A stretch of DNA of 11,561 nt from contig JAPYSD010000054.1 in assembly GCA_029936705.1 (NCBI GenBank), positions 1 to 11,561 on the forward strand, read 5' to 3'. The DNA is from Croceicoccus sp. GTDB taxonomy: Bacteria > Pseudomonadota > Alphaproteobacteria > Sphingomonadales > Sphingomonadaceae. This document shows, in pieces, positions 7,287 through 11,561 of this stretch. Position numbers and translations under genes: made by a program. Under the pieces are notes generated by a model, which did no database searches, was not told the DNA's origin, and saw nothing but the letters and a program-made list of their open reading frames with translations. Each line of letters starts with the position of its first letter. The first letter of the stretch is position 1.

Positions 7287-8048
7287 TCAGCCGGCAAGCG
7301 CCTCGCTCCTTCTGCGGACCTGTACCGACATTCCGCCGCCACGGCGGACTTCGAACCCGCCAGCCTGTTCGATCAGCGTCGTCAGCTTTGAACAGCCATA
7401 GGTGCGTGGATCGAATTCGGGATCCATCATCAGTAGCCGCGATCCAAGGCCGCCCAGATGGACCCAGCCGTCGTCGTCCTCGAGCTGCGCGATGGCACGT
7501 CGTACCATCGCACTGGCCTGCGCGGGCTTGCGCGTGGCGGTTGCAGGCGCTGGACCGGGACCGGTATTGCCGATGCTGACGACCGGCAGGCTGGGTTCCG
7601 GCGCCGAGAGCAGGTTTTCCGTCAGGACAAAGCGTTTGCAAGCCTGGCGGAAGCTCTTCGGAGTCTTGGCCTCGCCGAAGCCGAAAACGTCGAGCCCTTG
7701 TTCGCGGATCCGAGCCGCGAGGCGCGTGAAATCGCTGTCTGACGAGACCAGGCAGAAGCCCGCGAACCTGCCGCTGTGAAGCAGGTCCATCGCGTCGATC
7801 ACCAATGCGATATCAGCGCCGTTCTTGCCGACGGTCAGCGCGAAATTCTGCTGCGGGATGATCGCGTGGTCGGAGAGGATACTGGACCAGCCCTTGAGTC
7901 GCTCCTCCGCGAAATCGCCATAGATGCGCCGTACGCTCGCTTCGCCAAATGTCGCAATCTCGTCGAAAAGCCTTTGCGCTATGCGGGGCGACGTATTCTC
8001 GGCGTCGATGAGAACCGCAAGGCGAGGTAGCGGAGCAATTTGTGTCAT
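7287..8048 (-). CDS. NYN domain protein with C-terminal OST-HTH/LOTUS domain
   Basis: The NYN domain is a PIN-like nuclease fold (LabA/DUF88 group) thought to cleave RNA; LOTUS/OST-HTH domains bind RNA and are often paired with it. The 253-residue protein shows the fold's acidic residues: VLIDAEN (D15), NGADIALVIDAMDLL (D79, D85) and SSDSDF (D104, D106), then FGEAKTPKSFRQAC. A Pro/Ala-rich linker at about 155-175 leads to a second domain of roughly 178-248 (VRRAIAQLEDDDGWVHLGGLGSRL through DPRTYGCSKLTTLIEQ), which fits a LOTUS domain. The substrate is unknown; the metal-binding residues look intact. The start at 8048 has no clear Shine-Dalgarno. The gene is visibly less GC-rich than its neighbours: several 60-base stretches count 55-60% GC against 75% in one maeB stretch. 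Its final tail is arginine-rich (RRGGGMSVQVRRR). It converges with the OmpV-like gene. Confidence 0.85.
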   Translation of the reverse strand: MTQIAPLPRLAVLIDAENTSPRIAQRLFDEIATFGEASVRRIYGDFAEERLKGWSSILSDHAIIPQQNFALTVGKNGADIALVIDAMDLLHSGRFAGFCLVSSDSDFTRLAARIREQGLDVFGFGEAKTPKSFRQACKRFVLTENLLSAPEPSLPVVSIGNTGPGPAPATATRKPAQASAMVRRAIAQLEDDDGWVHLGGLGSRLLMMDPEFDPRTYGCSKLTTLIEQAGGFEVRRGGGMSVQVRRRSEALAG

Positions 8049-8056
8049 CGCGCATG

Positions 8057-8070
8057 CTTGCCATTGCAAG
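8057..8070 (-). promoter_or_regulatory. small hairpin just upstream of NYN gene start
   Basis: CTTGC-CATT-GCAAG forms a 5-bp stem with a 4-base loop, ending 9 bases before the chosen ATG of the NYN gene, where a ribosome-binding site would be expected. It could shield translation initiation or bind a protein, but it is short and may be chance. No clear promoter was found for this gene in the 68 bp upstream. Confidence 0.2.
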
Positions 8071-8116
8071 TATTGACGCCGCCCTAACGTCTCGCGGGTC
8101 GGAGTCAGCCCCCCCC

Positions 8117-8416
8117 TCACTCCCGCGCTTCGTCGATCAGGTCGCGCAGGCAATCGGTGTGGGCCTGGAACGCGCGTTCGCCCGTCCGCGTGATCGCGGC
8201 GCGGGTGCGGGGGCGCTTGCCGAGGAAATCCTTGGTGATCGCCAGATAGCCCGCCGCTTCCAGCGCGTTCAGATGGCTGCCCAAATTGCCGTCGGTTGCG
8301 CCGGTCAGCCGCTTCAGCCGCGCGAATTCCAGCGGCTCGACCTTTCGCGCCGCGTGCAGCGCCGCCATGATGCGCAGGCGCAGCGGCTGGTGGATGATGT
8401 CGTCGAACCCTTCCAT
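8117..8416 (-). CDS. small winged-helix DNA-binding regulator
   Basis: A 99-residue single-domain protein. It begins FDDIIHQPLRLRIMAALHA and continues EFARLKRLTGATDGNLGSHLNALEAAGYLAI, the helix-turn-helix with recognition helix at about 42-53. A basic wing follows (KDFLGKRPRTRAAITRTGERAF, about 62-83), then a short C-terminal helix. This is the pattern of the MarR/ArsR-like winged-helix group that I place with the HTH_34-type family. It lacks the paired cysteines of a metal-sensing ArsR protein; its only Cys is C89. Its ATG overlaps the stop codon of the upstream membrane-protein gene by one base (TGATG on the minus strand), so the two are translationally coupled. The likely role is transcriptional control of its own operon; the effector is unknown. 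A run of eight C (8109-8116) follows the stop directly. Confidence 0.85.
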   Translation of the reverse strand: MEGFDDIIHQPLRLRIMAALHAARKVEPLEFARLKRLTGATDGNLGSHLNALEAAGYLAITKDFLGKRPRTRAAITRTGERAFQAHTDCLRDLIDEARE

Positions 8417-8973
8417 CACGCGTCCCGCAGCCACAGCCCGCCCAGCACCAGCCCGCCGCCGCCCGCCGCCGCGGCGAACAGTGCGGTCCATTGCGGCGCC
8501 AGCAGGAAGCCTGCCATCACCACCACCGCGATGGCCGCGCCGATCCCCGCCAGCCGGGGCATCGCGGAATAGCCCATGACCACGTAGATCAGCCCCATGA
8601 CGAGCGAGGGGAACGCCAGCGCCGCCATCGTGTCGACCGGCGCGAACAGGACCATGGTCGCGATGATGAAGAGCCCAATGGTCAGGGTCAGCACCGCGAT
8701 GGTGCCCGCGTTCTCGCCGCCGCCGGCCTGGCGGGGCGATTGGCGCCAGCTGAGCAGGAACGCCCCGGCGACACCGGCCAGCGTCAGCCCGCCCCAGATC
8801 GGCGCCCACAGTTCCGGCCCGGTGAACTGGCACAGCGCATAGCCGCACGCCCACACGATGCCCCACAGCACCAAGTGCGGGCTGGCCGCGCTGTACAGGC
8901 CCGACCGGACGGTGCGGGTCTCGGTCGCCTCGACGTCCCGCAGGACGGAATGGGCCTCTTGCTGCGAAATCAT
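8416..8973 (-). CDS. six-helix integral membrane protein of unknown function
   Basis: A 185-residue protein with a short hydrophilic N-terminus (SQQEAHSVLRDVEATETRTVRSG) and six predicted membrane helices at about 33-50, 56-75, 91-111, 115-135, 141-160 and 162-182. I recognise no catalytic or transport motif and assign no function. Similar-looking proteins next to a small winged-helix gene are, as I recall, common in sphingomonads and xanthomonads without a known role. The start at 8973 is chosen because GGAG lies seven bases upstream; an in-frame ATG at 9030 would add 19 residues that run into the promoter region. The stop codon overlaps the ATG of the regulator gene by one base. The promoter at 8989-9037 carries operator-like repeats, which suggests that the pair responds to a signal. 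Confidence 0.8.
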   Translation of the reverse strand: MISQQEAHSVLRDVEATETRTVRSGLYSAASPHLVLWGIVWACGYALCQFTGPELWAPIWGGLTLAGVAGAFLLSWRQSPRQAGGGENAGTIAVLTLTIGLFIIATMVLFAPVDTMAALAFPSLVMGLIYVVMGYSAMPRLAGIGAAIAVVVMAGFLLAPQWTALFAAAAGGGGLVLGGLWLRDA

Positions 8974-8988
8974 GGCATGTCTCCAGTG

Positions 8989-9037
8989 ATACTCTGCGCC
9001 GTAGAGTATACGAGCAGAGCGCTCTGTCAAGCAGAGT
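8989..9037 (-). promoter_or_regulatory. palindrome-rich promoter/operator of the membrane protein-regulator pair
   Basis: On the minus strand a perfect -35 hexamer TTGACA (9030-9025) is followed by TATACT (9010-9005). The spacing is only 14 bases; a 16-base spacing gives the poorer TACTCT. Three symmetric elements overlap it: the perfect 12-bp palindrome CAGAGCGCTCTG (9015-9026); the inverted repeat ATACTCT/AGAGTAT with a 7-base spacer (8989-8995 and 9003-9009); and ACTCTGC (8991-8997) matched by its complement GCAGAGT (9031-9037). The repeated core is AGAG/CTCT. This arrangement fits autorepression by the downstream winged-helix protein, which is inference. Confidence 0.55.
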
Positions 9038-9256
9038 TAGCCGGGATGGCAAGCCGCGATCGCGCTGTCCTACACGCCGCGTCCACGCTAAACGCCCGGC
9101 TTCCCGCGCTCTTTGCCATTGTCGAGATTTTCCCGCACCCCGCAGGTGTCAACCGGCACCCGCGAACCCGCACGATTGTGCGGCCCGGGGCAGGGTGACG
9201 GCGCCTGTAGGACGTGTCGCCCCTGTCAACCACTCCGCCCCTCTGGGCAGGCCCGG
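9038..9256. other. non-coding gap with one small hairpin
   Basis: Between the PLD gene end and the membrane-protein promoter lie about 220 bases without a credible gene. The only structure I see is CCGCAC-GATT-GTGCGG (9168-9183), a perfect 6-bp stem with a 4-base loop and no T-run, which could help end transcription of the PLD gene. No tRNA or known RNA motif was recognised. Confidence 0.4.
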
Positions 9257-10441
9257 TCAGAGCCCCAGGTTCAGCCGCCGCGTCACCGTGTAGTCCATCA
9301 CCGCGACCAGGAACCAGCTCAGCCGCCAGCGCAGCCGGTTCCACACGGTAGAGCGCTCCTTGTGCAGTTCGGGCGTGATCGCCTCGCTCGCGGGCAGGTG
9401 CTGCCCAACAAATTCGCGCATGCGGTCGGCCAGCGCGGCATCGTCGATCCGCAGCATCAGTTCCAGGTTGAGGTACAGGCTGCGCATGTCGAAATTGGCG
9501 CTGCCGACATAGACCGCGTCGTCCAGCACGATCAGCTTGGTGTGCAGCTTGCACGCGCCGAATTCCCAGATGTGCGCCCCGCGCTTCAGCAGATAGCGAT
9601 AGAGCGCCCGCGTCGCGCCGATGGTGGCGGCATTGTCCGACTTGCCCGCCATGACCAGCCGCGCCTCGCCCTTGGTGGCGATCCGCGCGATCCGCCGCTG
9701 CAGCCGTTTCGGCGGCGAGAAATAGGCCATCATCATGTCCAGCCGGTCGCCCGCGATCAGGTCCTCCGACACGCAGCGTGCCCAGCTGGACAGCCCCTTG
9801 GTCGGCCCGCCCACCAGCAGCCGCACCGATCCCTTGCCCGCGTCCCAGCCGCGCACGATCCGCCGGATCTGCGACCAGCGCGACCGGGCGTTGGATGTCC
9901 AGTCCAGCAGCAAATCGTACCAGCGCACCAGGTCGCATACCGCGCCGCCCCTGACCGTCACGGCCAGGTCGTTCCAGCCGTTCATCGCGGGCGGGCTGAA
10001 ATAGTCGTCCTCGATATTGAAGCCGCCTATCATCGCCAACGCCTCGTCCGCGATGACGATTTTCTGGTGGTTGCGGATCAGGTAGCGCTGCGACCAGTGC
10101 GCGACGAAGCGCACCGTGCGGCCGCCCACCGCGTTCAGCGGCTCCAGGAACTGCTCGCTGGCGGTCGCGCCGAACCCGTCGAGGATCAGCGTGACCCGCA
10201 CCCCGCGCCGTGCCGCTTCGATCAGGGCGTCGCGCACCTGCCGCGACACGTCATCCTCGGCAAAGATGTAGAAGCACATCCGCAGCGTCGCCTCGGCCCC
10301 GCCGATCAGCGCCAGCAGCGCGTCCAGCCGGTCCTTGCCCGCCGGGTAGAAGCCCAGATCGTGCCCCTGCGCCGTCACGCGGAACGGCGGCGGGTCGCGA
10401 TAGGCCGGCGTTCCGGCCGCGATCGGTTCCAGCTTCGTCAT
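9257..10441 (-). CDS. phospholipase D superfamily protein, cardiolipin synthase-like
   Basis: Cardiolipin synthases of this superfamily join phosphatidyl groups to make cardiolipin at the inner membrane. The 394-residue protein has two complete HKD motifs: HQKIVIAD (H125, K127, D132), followed by GGFNIEDDYF, and HTKLIVLD (H300, K302, D307), followed by GSANFDMRS and LNLELM. The second-motif surroundings are typical of cardiolipin synthases. There are no N-terminal membrane helices, unlike ClsA; length (ClsB about 413) and layout are closer to E. coli ClsB, though the lipid acceptor cannot be told from sequence. A basic and aromatic C-terminus (WNRLRWRLSWFLVAVMDY) may contact the membrane. The start at 10441 gives MTKLEPIAAG and lacks a clear Shine-Dalgarno; the in-frame upstream stretch to 10579 is Pro-rich and implausible. 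It diverges from rpoZ. Confidence 0.88.
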   Translation of the reverse strand: MTKLEPIAAGTPAYRDPPPFRVTAQGHDLGFYPAGKDRLDALLALIGGAEATLRMCFYIFAEDDVSRQVRDALIEAARRGVRVTLILDGFGATASEQFLEPLNAVGGRTVRFVAHWSQRYLIRNHQKIVIADEALAMIGGFNIEDDYFSPPAMNGWNDLAVTVRGGAVCDLVRWYDLLLDWTSNARSRWSQIRRIVRGWDAGKGSVRLLVGGPTKGLSSWARCVSEDLIAGDRLDMMMAYFSPPKRLQRRIARIATKGEARLVMAGKSDNAATIGATRALYRYLLKRGAHIWEFGACKLHTKLIVLDDAVYVGSANFDMRSLYLNLELMLRIDDAALADRMREFVGQHLPASEAITPELHKERSTVWNRLRWRLSWFLVAVMDYTVTRRLNLGL

Positions 10442-10481
10442 GGCAGGGTGATGGCCCGCCGCGCCGCGCAGGGCAAGAGGC

Positions 10482-10511
10482 GGGGCCGGGAGCAGGGGGG
10501 GGCGGCAGGGG
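10482..10511 (+). other. G-quadruplex motif in the PLD-rpoZ divergent region
   Basis: Four G-runs with short loops: GGGG (10482-10485), CC, GGG (10488-10490), AGCA, eight G (10495-10502), CGGCA, GGGG (10508-10511). This fits the usual G3+N1-7 quadruplex pattern on the plus strand. It ends 17 bases before the rpoZ -35 hexamer and lies in the upstream region of the PLD gene. The motif is seen directly; folding and function are untested. Confidence 0.5.
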
Positions 10512-10528
10512 TCGGCAGGCGGCTTTCC

Positions 10529-10557
10529 TTGACTCGCGGGGCCAATTTGCCTAATCG
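10529..10557 (+). promoter_or_regulatory. predicted rpoZ promoter
   Basis: TTGACT (10529-10534) matches the sigma-70 -35 consensus at five of six positions. After 17 bases comes TAATCG (10552-10557), preceded by C so that CCTAATCG partly resembles the alphaproteobacterial -10 element. Transcription would start near 10564, leaving a leader of roughly 35 bases before the ATG at 10601. The -10 is weak against the E. coli consensus. Confidence 0.5.
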
Positions 10558-10600
10558 CCGCGCTTTCCGACAGGACCAACTCTTTTTACCGAGGTGCCCT

Positions 10601-10945
10601 ATGGCGCGCGTTACCGTCGAAGATTGCGTCGACAAGATCCCGAACCGTTTCGATCTCGTTCTGCTGGCCGCCCAGCGTGCGCGCGAAATCTCGGCCGGCA
10701 GCGAACTGACCGTCGACCGCGACCGCGACAAGAACCCGGTCGTCGCCCTGCGCGAAATCGCCGAGCAGACGGTGAAGCCCAAGGATCTCAAGGAAACGCT
10801 GGTCCAGGGCATGCAGAAGGTCGCCGTGGACGACGATGACGAGGTCGATGAGGTCGGCTCGCTGTCGCGCTCGGCAGAGGCGCTGCGCCTGACGGCCGCC
10901 GCGCCGACGCGCAACACCTCGATCGGGTCCGACTACGACGGCTGA
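10601..10945 (+). CDS. rpoZ: DNA-directed RNA polymerase omega subunit
   Basis: Omega binds the beta-prime subunit, helps RNA polymerase assembly and, in proteobacteria, forms part of a (p)ppGpp-binding site. The 114-residue protein starts MARVTVEDCVDKIPNRFDLV, nearly identical to E. coli omega at the N-terminus, and keeps AAQRAREIS and the VVALREIAE segment of the core fold. After about residue 75 it has an acidic patch (DDDDEVDEV) and a Ser/Thr/Ala-rich tail ending SDYDG, longer than in E. coli (91 residues); such tails are usual in alphaproteobacteria. GAGG (10591-10594) six bases before the ATG supports the start. The gene stands alone between its own promoter and a strong terminator; relA/spoT, often downstream of rpoZ, is not next to it here. 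Confidence 0.95.
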   Translation: MARVTVEDCVDKIPNRFDLVLLAAQRAREISAGSELTVDRDRDKNPVVALREIAEQTVKPKDLKETLVQGMQKVAVDDDDEVDEVGSLSRSAEALRLTAAAPTRNTSIGSDYDG

Positions 10946-10972
10946 TCGGCGGCGCGACATTGCGAACATGCG

Positions 10973-11005
10973 AAAGGGGCTGCCACCGGGCGGCCCTTTT
11001 CTTTT
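10973..11005 (+). terminator. rho-independent terminator of rpoZ
   Basis: AAAGGGGCTGCC (10973-10984) pairs with GGCGGCCCTTTT (10989-11000) around the loop ACCG: twelve pairs including two G-U, followed by CTTTT to give TTTTCTTTT. It begins 28 bases after the rpoZ stop. Stem, tight loop and T-run all fit an intrinsic terminator; it is the clearest one in the window. Confidence 0.9.
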
Positions 11006-11060
11006 GCGGGCGCGGTTCTGGTCCGGGCGCTGTTCGCGGCCCTCGTGACGGCCAAGCCCC

Positions 11061-11088
11061 TTCACCTCGGCACCGCAGCCGCTATAGT
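11061..11088 (+). promoter_or_regulatory. predicted promoter of the zinc-ribbon membrane protein gene
   Basis: TTCACC (11061-11066, four of six consensus positions), a 16-base spacer, then TATAGT (11083-11088) within GCTATAGTCC. It lies after the rpoZ terminator and about 30 bases upstream of the GTG start, where a promoter is needed. Moderate match only. Confidence 0.4.
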
Positions 11089-11118
11089 CCGTCCGCAAGG
11101 CTTGATAGGGGGGTCTTG

Positions 11119-11561
11119 GTGAGCGACATTTCCGACGGCATCGGCTCGGTGGTCGAGGGCGGCGCCCATGGCCGCGCGGTAGAGCGCGAGGTGAACCCGT
11201 CCGGCGGCGCCATCGCCCGCGACGGCCACTATCACGAAACCGCCTGCCTCAACTGCGGTGCACAGCTGGTCGGACCGCATTGCCATCAGTGCGGGCAGGA
11301 AGCGCATCTTCACCGCACCATCGGCGCGTTCCTGCACGATCTGATGCACGGGGTGCTCCACCTCGACGGCAAGATCTGGCGCACGCTGCCGATGCTGGTG
11401 TTCAAGCCCGGCCCGCTGGCCCGCGAATATATCGACGGCAAGCGCCGCCGCCACGTTTCGCCCATGGCGCTGTTCCTGTTCTCGGTCTTCGCGATGTTCG
11501 CGGTGTTCTCGATGGTGGGACTATCGGTGCCGACCGAGATGCCCGAAAGCGACGACGTGCC
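11119..11561 (+). CDS. DUF3667-like membrane protein with N-terminal zinc ribbon (3' part missing)
   Basis: The 147 visible codons start at a GTG preceded by a G-rich Shine-Dalgarno-like AGGGGGG (11107-11113). After about 40 polar residues comes a zinc-ribbon pattern, CLNCG (C43, C46) and CHQCGQ (C55, C58). Then follow HRTIGAFLHDLMHGVLHLDGK, a WRTLPMLVFKPGPLAREYIDGKRRRHVSPM stretch (87-116) and a hydrophobic segment at about 114-135 that should be the first membrane helix. The R-T-L then KPG then EYI-GKR order is what I know from DUF3667, a family of unknown function whose members end in several membrane helices. The reading frame is open to the right edge, so the rest of the protein is missing. 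An in-frame TTG at 11116 is a less likely start. I assign no biochemical role. Confidence 0.82.
   Translation, partial: MSDISDGIGSVVEGGAHGRAVEREVNPSGGAIARDGHYHETACLNCGAQLVGPHCHQCGQEAHLHRTIGAFLHDLMHGVLHLDGKIWRTLPMLVFKPGPLAREYIDGKRRRHVSPMALFLFSVFAMFAVFSMVGLSVPTEMPESDDV

Noticed and set aside
8117..9052. 311-codon version of the winged-helix protein
   Set aside because: The upstream extension is the membrane-protein gene read in the wrong frame; the real start at 8416 overlaps the preceding stop.
9054..9063. Palindrome CGCGATCGCG
   Set aside because: Single occurrence made of common GC-rich tetramers; no repeat family visible.
9113..10945. 610-codon open frame on the plus strand
   Set aside because: Most of it is antisense to the PLD gene. 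Only its last 115 codons, from 10601, are real, being rpoZ in the same frame.

Overview
The window reads as ordinary chromosome of a GC-rich alphaproteobacterium, most likely a sphingomonad (Sphingomonadales). The basis is by-eye protein similarity: MutS, MaeB, DapB, Nth and omega all look alphaproteobacterial, there is a MipA/OmpV-type outer-membrane protein, and the omega subunit carries an acidic C-terminal tail. Coding DNA is very GC-rich apart from one gene near 7.3-8.05 kb. I see no tRNA, rRNA, CRISPR array, insertion sequence or prophage gene.

Layout: (1) 1-1608, minus: the N-terminal two thirds of mutS, cut by the left edge. (2) 1855-4128, plus: maeB, a full-length malic enzyme with a phosphotransacetylase-like C-terminal domain, divergent from mutS and preceded by a leader with two competing hairpins. 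(3) 4156-4857, minus: a CobB-type sirtuin convergent with maeB. Only 35 bp separates its start from (4) dapB (4893-5621, plus), which overlaps nth (5621-6304) by one base. (5) 6388-7242, plus: a MipA/OmpV family outer-membrane protein. (6) 7287-8048, minus: an NYN ribonuclease-fold plus OST-HTH/LOTUS protein, less GC-rich than its neighbours. (7) 8117-8973, minus: a two-gene unit of a six-helix membrane protein followed by a small winged-helix regulator, overlapping by one base, with a palindrome-rich promoter at 8989-9037. (8) 9257-10441, minus: a phospholipase D superfamily protein resembling cardiolipin synthase. (9) 10601-10945, plus: rpoZ, with a good promoter and a strong intrinsic terminator. 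(10) 11119 to the right edge, plus: a GTG-started partial gene with an N-terminal zinc ribbon and a membrane helix, resembling DUF3667.

Most genes serve unconnected housekeeping jobs: mismatch and base-excision repair, malate to pyruvate conversion, lysine/diaminopimelate synthesis, protein deacylation, membrane lipid synthesis and RNA polymerase assembly. The real local units are dapB-nth and the membrane protein/regulator pair. I do not see a convincing new multi-gene system. The most interesting leads are the switch-like maeB leader, the operator-like promoter of the membrane protein/regulator pair, the compositionally distinct NYN-LOTUS gene, a G-quadruplex motif in the PLD/rpoZ divergent region, and the uncharacterised zinc-ribbon membrane protein at the right edge.
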